A DNA stretch of 64,000 nt from Aspidapion aeneum (taxonomy: Eukaryota; Arthropoda; Insecta; Coleoptera; Brentidae), in NCBI GenBank assembly GCA_963576565.1, contig OY755045.1, forward strand, positions 4,417,477 through 4,481,476, in the 5' to 3' direction. The notes beneath the pieces are model-generated. The model ran no database searches, had not been told where the DNA came from, and worked only from the letters and a program-made list of their open reading frames with translations. The position numbers and the translations under genes are program-made. This document shows, in pieces, positions 21,622-33,490 of this stretch. Position 1 is the first letter of the stretch. Every line of letters starts with the position of its first letter.

Positions 21622-22171
21622 AACGACCAACGCGCATAACTCAAAAACCGCTTGCCCGATATTAATGAAATTTGGTACCTACGCTGGGTTTTGGGTCGAG
21701 ATAGTCCCATTTAAAAATGAACAAAATCCACCAAACACAAGCCAAATAAAAGGGTGGGGGTATATTTCAAAAATTAGAGTTTATGTAAAAACATGGTGTG
21801 TGTGATATCAAACAAAAGGTAATTGCGTCTGGAGTTAAATAAAATACATTTTACTTTTAAAAAAAGGGAGGGGGTAAATAAAAAAAATTAGTGTTTATGT
21901 GGAAATATGGAGTGTGTGATATCAAACGAAAGGTAATTGAGTCTGGAGTTAAACAAAATACATTTAATTTTTTAAAAAAAAGGTGGGGGTAGATTTGAAA
22001 AATTAAAGTTTAAGTCAAAACATGGCTTGTGTGGTATCAAACGAACGGTAATTGAGTCTGGAGTTAAATAAAATATATTTCAATTTTTAGTTATATTAGC
22101 TCACACGTACACTATAACTATAGTACCTAGTGTGAGCTTAGGTGCCCATAGATTGGCAGAGTATTTTTAGA
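21449..22171 (+). mobile_element. Hairpin-ended repeat, copy E
   Basis: Complete ends with a shorter (TCTG)n run. The short linker 21422-21448 repeats ATTGACAGAGTATTTT, a fragment of the element end. Confidence 0.9.
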
Positions 22172-22927
22172 TTAGGAAGGTATCAAATCGGTCATCACTG
22201 GCCTTATGGCCTATTTGGGTCAGGTACCTTATATTTTTTTTATTTATTGGGTATTTGATTTTTATTAATAAATTAAATTTCTTCTGTATATTTTGCTTTT
22301 TGTGTTTTATTTTTCTTATTTATATGATAATCAATCCACAAAACTTTCGAACCCCATTTAAAGATCGAACAGCAGTTTATGAATAAAAGATTTTTTTACG
22401 TTTTATTTTTAACTTTAACTAAACTTTAAAATTCTATTTTTTTTTTCGATTTTTATCTCTGTGCTCACTGATTTCAATTTTATATACTTGAGTTTCTCTT
22501 AAAGACTGATTAAAAACTTTTATAAAAAAAGTCTTTCATCAACTATTGCTCACAATACCAAAACGCAAACCAAAGTATCAATCCACAAGGCGCACAGTGA
22601 TTTGGGGATTGAACCCTTAAATGACCCTAGAGATTCGATGCATTAAAAGTTAATTCCTAAATCTATTATTTTTTAAGTTATAGAGGCTTCATTCAGTATA
22701 ATTTTGGTGCATAATCACCATAAGCCTAAAGTAAAAAAAATAAAACAAATTATAAGTAAGGCAAAAATTGTTCGTGGAAGAAAAATGGGTAAGGATTGAG
22801 CTTTGAAGCAGTGTCGAAACGAATGGTAAGAGCGTTTTGGTTTTTACGTTAAATTGTTTTAATGAAACGTTGTTTTAAAAATAGTTGCTGCTACTTTCAT
22901 AGATCTTTGAAAGTCTACTTTGGTTCG
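22172..22927. other. AT-rich, no gene recognised
   Basis: No supported ORF or repeat was found between the hairpin-ended cluster and the next MITE. Confidence 0.45.
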
Positions 22928-22935
22928 GCTTGCTG

Positions 22936-23196
22936 CAAGGGCGGATCCAGAGGTGCTTCTCGGGGGGGGGGGGCACTGTTGTTAAAAAACGGTATATATT
23001 TTTTTAAGCAGCATTTTATTGAATTAGTCAGTGGTTGTAATTTCGATGATAATAACAATAGACACTTTCATGCGCCGCAAGCAAAAATTTTGAATTTTTA
23101 TTAGCAAAGACATTACTTTTTACTAATTTTTTGTATATTCAAAAAATTCTCCGGGGGGGCAAGTGCCCCTAGTGCTCCCCCCTGGATCCGTCACTG
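22936..23196 (+). mobile_element. hAT-type MITE, perfect 8-bp TSD
   Basis: CAAGGGCGGATCCAGAGG at the left and inverted CAGTGACGGATCCAGG at the right. GCTTGCTG is duplicated at 22928-22935 and 23197-23204. A truncated opposite-strand copy starts the window. Confidence 0.9.
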
Positions 23197-23433
23197 GCTT
23201 GCTGGTATATAAGTATGATGTCCCAAGGCTTACTGAGTAAATCTAAATTATACATTTACCCGCCCTGACTCGCTAATAAGGAACAGAGATCAACTCTTTG
23301 TAACGAATGTTGTCCAGTGCATGCTACCAAGCATTTGTTACGGGATTTAGTGCTGACATCATTATAACGAACACGGACAAAATTCATTCGCCAGACACAA
23401 ATTTTGTCTGTTACGTTATACTAGTGCTCAGCA

Positions 23434-24508
23434 CAGTGGCGACGCGAAGTAAAAAGCTTTGGGAGTGCACACCAAAAAAAACAAAAATTGCGGCGCAGGC
23501 GATTTTTTTTTTGCAAATCATTAAAAAATTAGATATTTAGTTAGATATTAGTTACCTATTATTATTGAAATTATAAATAAATAATAAATGTATCATACCT
23601 AGTTTACATATTTTTTCTTCTAATGGCAAAGTTGAAAATTTAATTGCCTTTAAATATTGCACGCTAATGCTATCAGAATTAGAAACTTCCGCCATTGTCG
23701 TAAATACCAAATTGTCGAAATCAAAACAAACCGCCAGCGCCCGACCAATAATGCCAAATTAGTGGTGTGCAAATACTATCTACTCGATACTTTAATATCT
23801 GATACATGGGCGCCAAATACTCGTTACTCGAATCCCGAATGGGACCGAAGCCGAAGTGTTACGATATTTATTTACTTAAATTATTAAATGAACTATTGCG
23901 TATACGTAGACGATTGACAACATAGAAAATCTCGGTATTTATTGGATTTACCGATAATATAATGATTACTTAGTACCGAATACAAAAATCTGATACTCGA
24001 ATAGGAAGTATCAGTATCTACTCCATCCTTAATCGTTGCACATAACTACTAAGCGCACGAAGGAAAAGTGCCGATGATCTGCTCTAACATGCAACGCGAA
24101 CCGAGGACGCAGGGGTCATCACGGGGGTGCGGGCGGCATCGAGGGTACTTTTTGTATACGCGCTGTGCCGAAGTAAGGTTCAGATTTTATGTACTGTAAA
24201 ATTATATTGGGACATATCGCCCTCTCTTTCTATATTTCGTAATTAGAAGGCGACATAACATCTACGGTGCAAATGAAAGTGAATAATTAGATTCGAACTA
24301 ACTATATAGCGCATTCGCCATGCACGCAGGTGGTTTGAACACGAATACAAACACAGACATACCGGGTATTAATTTGTAATTAATATTCCAGTGAATTCCG
24401 TTTGGGGTAATTATTAATTAAATTAAAGAATAATCAAATTTAAATATTTTTTTAAGTAAAATTTGGGAGTGCACGTGCACATGTGCACTTATGGAGAAAC
24501 CGCCACTG
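23434..24508. mobile_element. hAT-type element, perfect 8-bp TSD
   Basis: CAGTGGCG at both ends in inverted orientation, with GGGAGTGCAC just inside each. GCTCAGCA is duplicated at 23426-23433 and 24509-24516. The interior includes a GATACTCGA-rich block (about 23760-24050) that looks like a further nested element. No recognisable transposase. Confidence 0.92.
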
Positions 24509-24856
24509 GCTCAGCAAATCCCGCTAGATACAGTTGGTGGCAATAAAAATAAAAGTTATATTTTCACCTCCAATCGTTTTAACTTATACCTTAACTTGCA
24601 TATAGCATGGACAAAATTTTAACAAAAGAAAAAACGGTACTGGTTTGGTACGTTTAACGAAATCGACTTCAGCCCGGTCATAATTCACACCCTATTATTG
24701 GGCTTCTATTGTTATCGCTGGGCTTAAACAGGATCACTAGGCACGTTTCATACACATTCTATACCAACAAAAAGAAACAGTGGCATATCATTTACCCTTT
24801 TTTATTTTTTTAATAAGTTTATGTGGAGTTCTAATTTTGAAGATATAACGAATGGA
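24509..24856. other. Unassigned spacer
   Basis: Starts with the GCTCAGCA duplication; otherwise AT-rich with no ORF or repeat recognised. Confidence 0.45.
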
Positions 24857-25008
24857 TTCGGTTCGGTTCGGTTCGGTTCGGTTCGGTTCGGTTCGGTTCG
24901 GTTCGGTTCGGTTCGGTTCGGTTCGGTTCGGTTCGGTTCGGTTCGGTTCGGTTCGGTTCGGTTCGGTTCGGTTCGGTTCGGTTCGGTTCGGTTCGTTTCG
25001 GTTCGGTT
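24857..25008 (+). repeat. (TTCGG)n pentanucleotide array
   Basis: About 28-30 near-perfect TTCGG units, with two variant units near the right end (TTCGTTTCGG). It differs by one base from the insect telomere unit TTAGG. Open frames across it in all phases are artefacts of a 5-bp repeat. Confidence 0.97.
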
Positions 25009-25613
25009 CATTTGAAATTTATAGAAAGTCGATTGGTATTTTTTTAGGTTTCTAGATTCGTACGCACCTACCTAATAAAATAAATAGGTACCTATATAAT
25101 ATAATAAGGGTAAAAGTTTTGAAAAAATATTTCTTAAAAAAAAAAAAAGTATGGAGTTTTCCAGCAAAAAAAGGTTTAGGAGGAGTAAAATATAAAATTA
25201 ATACCTAATAATGATGAATAAAAAAATTATAGCACGCCACTGAACAAAGTCACCGGACAATAATTAAAAATTAGATAACCATAAAAATTGTCCGAATGCG
25301 ATTTTACAAGTCCAAAATGACCTTTTACTAGAATCAAATAGCGTTTCTACAAAGTTCCAATATCGCTTAATTTTTATTTTAACTAGAATAGCCAGTAACA
25401 GTGGATGTACTAAACTTAATTAAATCAAGGTTTTTTAAATTAATTAATTTAATTAAAAAATTTGTTTTATAATGCGAAATGAACAGCAGCCGCAGGATGC
25501 CTATTAGGGGCCTTTATGAGTGAGTAAAAAAATGAGGAGAATTTTTTTTTTAAATTCGTACATTGTGGAAAAATCCTCAAATTGTATTTTGTATCTTATT
25601 ATATTTCTTTCTA
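25009..25613. other. AT-rich, nothing recognised
   Basis: No gene, RNA or clear repeat was identified. Confidence 0.45.
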
Positions 25614-26045
25614 TCCTACTACTATGTCGGCTTGGAACGTTTTTCTACCTCCTTCGATCCTGACAATCATCCTCTGTCAGATTGTTTTGATCCATTGATC
25701 TTAGGATTGACTGTTACCATTTTAGTTTAGGATGCCCTCTTTTTCTGCGCCCTATTGGTTGCCATTCTAGAACCTGCTTTGGTAATCTTTCGTCGTTCAT
25801 CCGTTGTACATGGCCGTACCATATCAGTTGTGTTTTAATGATGTCATTCGTTATGCTTCCCTCGATTCCCATTCTTTCTTTTATGATCTCATTTCTTATG
25901 TGATCTGTTCTAGATCTTCTCATACATCTTCTTATTGCATCCATTTCGACACTTTCCATTTTTGTTTTGTATTATTCTGTTACGCGACAAGTCTCTATTT
26001 CATACAACACCGTGCTTTTCATCATTGTTTCATATATGTAAAATT
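25614..26045 (-). pseudogene. LINE ORF2 3' end (RTE/CR1-like)
   Basis: Minus-strand open text 25959-25714 reads MESVEMDAIRRCMRRSR, DHIRNEIIKERMGI, LIWYGHVQRMNDERLPKQ, then EWQPIGRRKRGHPKLKW, the conserved C-terminal tail of RTE/CR1-type LINE polyproteins. The element ends CCGACATAGTAGTAG, a short (TAG)n tail. The RT and endonuclease domains are missing (5' truncation). Related fragments: 15398-15812 and 49721-50690. Confidence 0.85.
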
Positions 26046-27314
26046 TTACATTCTTTTTTTTTCTTTCTATCGGTCTATTAATTCATTAATTTAGAGCCAA
26101 ATATCTGAAGGACAAATCCATGGATTTTCGAAATTTTATAAACAATTCTAAAGATATTCAAGAGACCTTGAAAACAAGGTATCACTCGACTCACTTTTCC
26201 TTTTCAAAATATTGAGGTAAAGTTTATCTCTCTTTGAGAGGTAATCGCGCTAAAGATTTGTCCCTCTTTCAAACAAAATCGATGTTTTCGAGGGTTTTTC
26301 CAAAAATAAATAGTACCCGAGAAATCCACTGTGACCTTTTAAAAAAACACCCTGTGGTAACTAAACCGGTGAGGCGAACCTCCACAAGCCTAACATTAGC
26401 CCCATTCCGTCCCCTCCTAAACGAATTGAGCATAATTAATTTTACAGGGGCGAAGTACTTTTGAAACTAATACAAAACTTTTTTTTCGCTTTTACCAAAA
26501 AAAATTTATGTAGCGTCAGTTTTTGGAAAAAGGACATAATTTTCCTAAAATTTTTGACTGAGGCGAAATTTTTTGTTTAGTTATCCTTAAGTTTTTTATA
26601 GATAGATAGATAGATAGAAATAGTCTTTATTTTCATATGCAAAATTACATAGAAAGTGAGTCAAAAAAATCTTAATGCTAATAAAATAAACAAATAAAAA
26701 AAAACAATATATCTAATTTAAAAATTTTAAAAAAGTTAATTAGGTTAAAAAAAAGCGTTTAAAAACAGTGTTAAGAGCACAATATAGATATAAAAATTCT
26801 ACTTCTCCAAAAAGATTTTAAACTCTGCGATAAAATATTGCTAAAACTAGACCAATATTTATTGATAAGAGTCACAAGGATTAATAATATAGTAAAATGT
26901 TTTCCTTTATCTTAGGATGTGTTAAGCCATCTTACCTACTAATTTGTAGTGGTATTTTCACCCCCTCCACGTTAATGTAATTATCTTTCGCATTATCTAG
27001 GTATTAACCCTGAGGCCAATTAGGTCAAATTTGATATATTTTAGCGTTGTGGCTAAATGGATGATTGGCTAAAACATCAACCTTTGCGACAGTTAGGCCA
27101 GAAATATTATCTTCCTTCGCAGGAAGCCAAATTGCTCATGTTTAATTAAAAATATTGTCACTTCCCTTACTTAACTCTATACAGGGTATCATAGAATAAC
27201 ATGCCAATATTGAAGAAGGCAATTCTTGCTTTTAAATTTTAAACATAAGGTATTGCCCTCGGTTCTTTTAAAGAAAGTAATGGCATCCCACTGTTTTTTA
27301 GCTCACACTTATAC
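26046..27314. other. No gene recognised; GATA microsatellite
   Basis: A (GATA) run lies at 26600-26618. A 76-codon frame at 26234 has no domain. Remaining sequence unassigned. Confidence 0.45.
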
Positions 27315-27475
27315 CAGTGGCTCACCCAGTAATATCTCTTGGGGGGGGGGGGGCGAAGCCTCTAGGGGGTTCCCGAAGTCTCATAATGTCGTATTTTATG
27401 CTATTTTATCTTTTTATTCATGAAATATCTGAAAAATATTCAAAAATCTTAGGCTTGGGGGGAGGGGAGCTCGGT
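27315..27475 (+). mobile_element. hAT-type MITE, right end lost
   Basis: CAGTGGCTCACCCAG start, G-run, GAAGCCTC, ATTTTATGCTATTTTATC and AAATATCTGAAAAATAT core as in 40984-41184. The right end is replaced by GAGCTCGGTTCGGTTTGGTT. Confidence 0.8.
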
Positions 27476-27509
27476 TCGGTTTGGTTCACCGCCGGTCTCA
27501 TCGAGAACT

Positions 27510-28120
27510 GTAAGGAACTGTAAGGATTCGCTGAATGCGCTTGGTAGCGCTAACAATGTAACATTAGTATGGATACCAGGGCATTCTGGGCACGGCATCT
27601 GCCGAATTTTTCGGCCCCGAGCCAGCCCTGGGGATATCATACAATGCTGCTAAATCAACCATATTGAAATGGATGGAGAATAGCTTCCAACAATACTGGA
27701 TAAATATACCAGAGCTGGCTCACTCTAAAGAGTTTATTAAAGGACCTTGTAGAAACAGAGCCATGAATATTATTGGACTTATCAAACAGGAGATACGTAT
27801 ACTGGTCTTTTTACGGGTCACTGTCGACTGAGAGTACCCATGCACAGAATGGGACTAACAGAAAAGACCGAATGAGACTCTGTATGGAGGATGACGAAAC
27901 AGTCAGACATGTACTGTATGAATGTCCGGCTATTGCACATTTACGTCAGAAAACTTTCGGTAAACCTCAGATTGACTCAGAAGATCTGAACAGTGTCTCA
28001 CTCAAACTGATAGCCGGCCTTTTTGGAGGATTAGGCATACAGTTGTGAGAAACCACTCAAAAGTGAACAACACCCACTGGTGGTCGCAGTAGAAGAACTG
28101 CAAGGCCCACTCACATATGA
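27510..28120 (+). pseudogene. LINE (jockey/R1/I-type) RNase H and C-terminal fragment
   Basis: Across frameshifts one reads NNVTLVWIPGHSGHG, an RNase H motif, later KRPCRNRAMNIIGL-like text, and KDRMRLCMEDDETVRHVLYE with CPAIAHLRQKTFG, the terminal zinc-knuckle-like region of such LINE proteins. A stop follows near 28046 and ATCATCATCATC at 28122-28133. 5'-truncated and decayed. Confidence 0.8.
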
Positions 28121-30104
28121 ATCATCATCATCATGCTCATACAAAGTGTTTTTCTCAAAACTAACCCAAAAATTATCTCCTTCGTTAATTATAAGCATGT
28201 TATTCAATAACGCCCTGTATATAGAAGTATAGATATTTTTGAGGAAGTAGGTCAGGTTGACCTAAATAAATTAAATTTTAGCGGTTTTAATTATATTTGT
28301 GCTTAGCGCCACAATTTTGCCTTAAATACTAAACAAGATGGAATGACGCAACCCCTCTCAAATATTTAGTATTTTTTGAGGGTCGCTTATTTAGCTTCAG
28401 CCTTTTCGTAATTTTATTAACCCTTGAACTTTTTTAATTTTATTACCAAATTTTCGGTGGCAAGAATAGTAAAAAAGTAAGAAATAAAATTAATTTTATT
28501 CAAATGGACTAATGCTGAGTTTATATTACTCCCAAATAAAATAAAATAAATTTAAATTAATTTTTGGAAATATAGGATACCAGAAATTAAATAATAGGGA
28601 CTTATTGCAATAAAGCCAGGCAGTAATTGTGCCGGGCACTATTGTGACAGTTTTCAATGTAATTACTTTTTGACAAAATCCAAACACACGTCAAGTTTGT
28701 TTGTCGGGGGCAAATTTTTATCCAAAAATCATTGTAATATTTTCAACCCCTTAGCGAATGGAGCATCCTTCATTTTTCACCTTCCAAGCCCGCGCAGTAA
28801 TGGCTAGAGAAGTGTAACAAAACGGGATTTGAATATAAATGGTATTTTTGCCAGTTTTTAAATATTTTTAATTTAATATTGTTTTTGACATCAACAAGCA
28901 TTAATTATATGCAAGACTAGGTTAAGATTAATTAAAATTTATGGCAACTCTGGCGACTTGTTTTTTTGCATATTTTCAGGTTCGCTGTATTTTAATAAAA
29001 GTTGTATTCGGCTAATATGTCCTTTGAGCCACCAACATCAAAATAATTCATATTTTGTAACTGGAAACAAATTAGCTAAACTATTTTCAACTTTTAAAAA
29101 ACACACTGTGTAATTTTAACTTTATCGATTTTCTGAGTCCACGGATCTTTGAATTGCGGTGGTATTTTGTCTCTTTGTCTTTTAAACCACGGCAACGGCA
29201 GGCCAAGAATGTCTTGGACAAGAAAACCGTTAAAGAAAGCTTAGATTTTAGACCAATCAGCTAGCGGCAAGCTAAGAACGCCTAGAGAGCAGGGTACTGA
29301 AACTTTCGAAAGTCGGGAGGGAAATCACTCTTTAGTTGGCCTTCGCTTGGTTCGTTTCGGCTAGGCTTTCGTTCACACTTCTTAAGGGGCGTTTTATTTC
29401 AACTGGGGAAATTTATCAATTATTTTAACATTGTATAAAACTGTTAACTTTATTATTCATAATTATTTTAGTCTTTTCTTTTGGAGTTTATTAATTTCAA
29501 AGCTTTTAATTATTACTGTTTCCAGTGTTTTGAAATAATGTTTTTAACTGGTTTATGGTTTTTTTAACATCGAAATACAAACCATTCGTTGCCCTAAAAT
29601 CGGCATTTTTATTCAATAATAGATCCCAAACCTAAACAGTAATATTAAGTAAATTAACAGTTGATTGAAAAGTTTCACCTATTTAATCAACGTTTAAAAT
29701 GTTGATAAATATACATATTTACAACAAACATATAAAAGGTTTATAAAACCTAAAAGTTTAAGAAGTGTAAATATTTTAATACAAAAGTTTAATAGTACAA
29801 AAAATTTTTTGATATTCAACTAGTAAATATAAGAAGTGATAATGTGAAGTTTCGGGAAGAAAATTGAAAAGGTATGTATGATTTTCCTACATTATTTTTA
29901 CATTTGAGAAAAACGTTTATAGCATACTTTTCCTCCAAGAATCGTCAAATTCCCTTTCGAGAACAAATAAGTAATAACATTTAATCTTTTTATAATTTAT
30001 ATAAATTGTAGCCTAAGTTGGTAGCTCACAACATTTAAGCCTTGGCCACTTGAGGTGACAGTACCACTGTCACACTGGCCGTCTGTTACAAAAGGCATTG
30101 TATT
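28121..30104. other. Mostly unassigned AT-rich DNA
   Basis: At 28587-28640 is one half of the MITE seen at 6560 (AGGGACTTATTGCAATAAAG, TGCCGGGCACT). 29320-29400 is less AT-rich (TTCGCTTGGTTCGTTTCGGC) and could be promoter or 5' UTR DNA, but no ORF supports a gene. Confidence 0.4.
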
Positions 30105-30200
30105 TTTTTTTAAATAACGCCGAAAATGTGGTATGTGGGTGTATTTTGACCTATCATAGCAATATCGTCGTGATGTCAGTCTGTGTGTGTATATCACAAT
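30105..30200 (+). repeat. Short copy of dispersed TGTCTGTC repeat
   Basis: AACGCCGAAAATGTGGTATG, TTTTGACCTATCATAGCAAT and a GTGT run match 32870-32960. The rest of the repeat is missing. Confidence 0.75.
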
Positions 30201-30601
30201 TATGTGTATTTTTTTTAACCGAACATTCAAACCACCTACATAGAGAAGCTAAATTTATGGCAGCGGCCATTTATAAAGTTCCCGACTGTACCACAAAAAA
30301 TATAGCCATACTTTGTGCTTGTACTGAGGGTTGTCTGTCGATGTCTAAGATAAAAGGAAAAAACAAGGAAACAAAATAAAGTTTCGGTAATAAGGCCATG
30401 TTCAAGTTGTATATAAAAACCAAGTTAACTGCAGCTGCCCTTAGGCTGTGTCTTTTATTTTCTTGAAATTTTTAAGCTAGCCTTGGTTGAATTTTATAAA
30501 CCTCGAAAGATTCGCTTAATGATCTAAAGGAAAACAAGAAAAGTTATAGGTATGTCTCCCAAATGTTACTTTCTTAGAGGAGAGGCAAACTTTAAAAAGA
30601 G

Positions 30602-30716
30602 CAGTGGTGCACCCAGGAAAATGTCGTGGGGGGGTCGGTTCGGTTCGGTTGAGGGGGGGGGGGTAAGACCCCATGACGCTATATTTTATGCTATTTTATT
30701 TTTTATTCATAGGCGC
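30602..30716 (+). mobile_element. hAT-type MITE, left part only
   Basis: CAGTGGTGCACCCAGGAAAA start, interrupted by GGTTCGGTTCGGTTGAG, then GTAAGACCCCATGACG and the TTTTATGCTATTTTATTTT core. It ends at a TTTGTGGTCCGACCACAAA palindrome (30729-30747). Confidence 0.75.
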
Positions 30717-31717
30717 GGCTCTTTGTGGTCCGACCACAAAGTATTTGTTTTCAGACCGACCGAGCCCAGGTGGATGGACGGCACCTGATTGGCAGATTTT
30801 TTTGAGATGCGCTTTTAATTGCTTTCAGGTGTTCTTTTCGAGACCCCTTTAGTTGGCAGTATGCAGAGTTAGAAAATAAATCAGTCGTTTCTGTAGGTGT
30901 AGGAATAGAAAGTTTTAATATCTATTTTTATTTCTTTAGTTTACGCCATAACTAAATGAAATAATTTTTATGAGTATATCTACCGCCGCCCATGTCAGTT
31001 TCTTTAAAGGATATGCCGATGGTCGGCTTTTATCTTTGTTCAACTGACTGCAAAAACTATACTGCATGTCCGTTTATGCATTTATTGAAAAAAATATATG
31101 TGAGATTTTCTAGTATTTAAAAAGTTGTACCTATCAGAAATCAAGTAACTATATAAAAATACTAAATGTTATTTTAAATGCCTACTAACCTGTAGGATCG
31201 CCTAAAGTCTTTCAACATTAATTTACCTTTTTTTGAAAGAGTTTGTTTGTTGTTTACCTTTAAAAAAGCTTAATAAAGAAGTCCCCCAAAAAAAGCTTTA
31301 ATTACATTTTTTTATTAATTAGATAACAAACAATCAAAGTTAAAATAAACTCTTGGGGAAACTTCTAAAATTTCCACTCCTTTTAAGCACACAAGAGTGC
31401 TTTTAAAAAACAAACAACGAAGAAAACAATTTCATTAAAAGCTTTACTAAGCAGAGACTGTAATACCTATTTACATTAGCTAACAAGTGTGAAAAGTACG
31501 GTGCTTTTCCATACGCGGCTTAATTATGACAATGTGCGCTTAACACGTACCTACAAGAATTTTTATACTTGTGGAAAAAACTGTGGAGAAACAAATTTTT
31601 GGGTAAGAAAATAACTAAAATAAAAGGGATCTTAGAGACGAAAGCTCTACGAAATTTTTGGTTATAACACAAATTATATTGACTCCTGTAAAAAAAAAAA
31701 ATAGCCAAATCTTGTGA
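30717..31717. other. Unassigned, one LINE scrap
   Basis: 31066-31124 (TGTCCGTTTATGCATT, TATATGTGAGATTTTCTAGTA) matches the upper end of the LINE fragment at 50665-50725. Nothing else recognised. Confidence 0.45.
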
Positions 31718-32235
31718 AGCGTTTTTGACACACTTCCCATTATCCGATTTGGATGAAATTTGGTACACACATAGTGGTCCCATGACAATACAACAATAAG
31801 AAAAAAATATCCTCCCACCCCTACCCCCACCCCCTCCCATAGAAAAATTTGTTTTTGACACACATCCCGTTATCCGATGTATTGTTGTTGTATTGACAAT
31901 ACAACATTGAAAAAAAAAATCCCACCACTCCTACCCCCACCCCCATCTATAGAAAAATGCGTTTTTGACACACTTCCCATTATCCGATTTGGATGAAATT
32001 TGGTATACATATAGTGGTCCGATGATAATACGACATAATGAAAAAATGTCCTCCCACCCCTACCCCCCCCCCTTCCATAAAAAATGCGTTTTTGACACAC
32101 TTCACTTCAAATGACTTTTATAAAATTTGGTATATGCATAAAGGTCCGATGGCAATACAGCCCAAACAAAAAATATATTTCTACCTCTACCCCCACCCTC
32201 TCCTTCCCCTAATAGAAAAATGAGTTTTCAAACAA
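31718..32235 (-). repeat. Four tandem units of about 120-130 bp
   Basis: Each unit has GTTTTTGACACACTTCCC, TTATCCGATTTGGATGAAAT, TGGTACACACATAGTGGTCC and a C-rich block CCTACCCCCACCC. Open frames of 76-113 codons here only reflect the repeat. Confidence 0.92.
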
Positions 32236-32338
32236 CTCACGATCAGCGATTTCATTATAATCTAGAATAAACTCTTCTGTTCTGTTATTGAACAAATATT
32301 TTCATTTAATAGAGTAGATAGCTGAGACTAAAAAGTAG

Positions 32339-32828
32339 AAAATAAATTGGTAAAAAAATTTTTTTAAGTCACAAGCTTTTATAAAATGCACTAAAAATTA
32401 AAAAATAATTTTCTAACATTCTAATATTATCATAATAATAAAATCGATGGCCGCAAATCAAAGCATAAGTTAATCTAAAGTTGTGATCTAAACACTTAAA
32501 GAATATTCAACATAGCAGGTCATCAAAGATATGTTTGATGTGCCGCAATGTTATGCCATTGCCATACCTATGTCAGAGAAATGCTGGGGTATCTTAGGTC
32601 GGGTTGGGTGGGTTTGGTACCTCTGCATTTTTCTGCTAGATTGATTCTTGCAAATAGTGATATTTAATTGATACGGATATCTTATCGTGCTAACATCGTC
32701 AACATTTCCATCAGTCGGCCATCGCTTTTATTATTATGACAATATTAGAATGTTAGAAAATTATTTTTTAATTTTTAGTGCATTTTATAAAAGCTTGTGA
32801 CTTAAAAAAATTTTTTGACCAATTTATT
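32339..32828. repeat. Long inverted repeat, arms about 115 bp
   Basis: The left arm (about 32341-32452; AAATTGGT, TTAAGTCACAAGCTTTTATA, ATTTTCTAACATTCTAATAT) is nearly perfectly complementary to the right arm (about 32712-32826). The roughly 260-bp loop has no ORF. Either a foldback element or a MITE; transcription would give long double-stranded RNA. Confidence 0.88.
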
Positions 32829-33307
32829 ACCTTGCTAGCATCCTAGTAGCAATGGCTAGAGAGGGTATTATTTTCGAGGAAATTTTTTTTTCAGATAACG
32901 CTGAAAATGTGTTATTTGGGTGTATTTTGACCTGCCTTAGCAATATCGTCGTGATGTCTGTCTAGGTGTGTGTGTGTGTATGTCAGTCCGTAACACGATA
33001 ACTCCTAAACCGCTAAACCGATTTTCATAAACTTTTCAGGTAAAATAGTGCTCGACAGTGTAACGAGCTGATTAGATTTTAGCCAAAATCCATTAATGCT
33101 AATAACAGTTTTTTGACAATTAAAAATATTTGAAAATGGTAACTTTTTAACGGAGCATCGCATCGCAAAACTTCGTAGGAACTCCCGTTTCTAAGAGATT
33201 TATCAAAAACTGTTTTTAAAGCTGTTATATATCATGTAATCCTCTTAAAGTTTGCTAACAGGCTAGCTAGGAAGGTATCAGATCAATAACGGATCCATTT
33301 AATTTTT
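32829..33307 (+). repeat. Dispersed TGTCTGTC repeat, near full length
   Basis: Runs from CCTAGTAGCAATGGCTAGAG through AACGCTGAAAATGTG, a GTGT run, CGTAACACGATAACTCC, AACCGCTAAACCGATTTTCA and CGGAGCATCGCATC, ending GCTAGGAAGGTATCAGATC. The same order is seen in 58182-58690 (inverted). Confidence 0.88.
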
Positions 33308-33490
33308 ATGGGGCTATGCAAGAAGAGATTTAAGAGCTCTACCACTGTGGATGAACTTCGTGCAAAAATAATCACCACTTTACAGTCAGTGACACCTGAA
33401 ATGCTAAATAATGTCCGAACTGAATTTTATAACAGACTCGGATACTGTTTAGCACAAGGCAGTGGTATTGTTAAGAATTTAATTCGTTAG
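33308..33490 (+). pseudogene. C-terminal piece of a mariner/Tc3-like transposase
   Basis: VDELRAKIITTLQSVTPEML followed by NNVRTEFYNRLGYCLAQGSG matches the C-terminal tail common to mariner-type proteins often named Tc3-like transposase. The catalytic domain would lie upstream but the dispersed repeat occupies that place. A stop follows at 33488-33490. The match is from memory of the family's VTPEML...R pattern. Confidence 0.65.

Noticed and set aside
19200..21805. Open frames of 60-98 codons rich in CLSV or TDRQ repeats
   Set aside because: They are translations of (TCTG)n/(CAGA)n runs and flanking repeat sequence, present in all frames and in every copy of the hairpin-ended element.
24857..25008. 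True chromosome end (telomere)
   Set aside because: Unique-looking sequence and genes lie on both sides, and the unit is TTCGG not TTAGG; at most telomere-like.
24802..25055. Pentapeptide-repeat protein (NRTEP)n or (VRFGS)n
   Set aside because: A 5-bp repeat keeps all frames open; no start context, splice sites or conserved flank.
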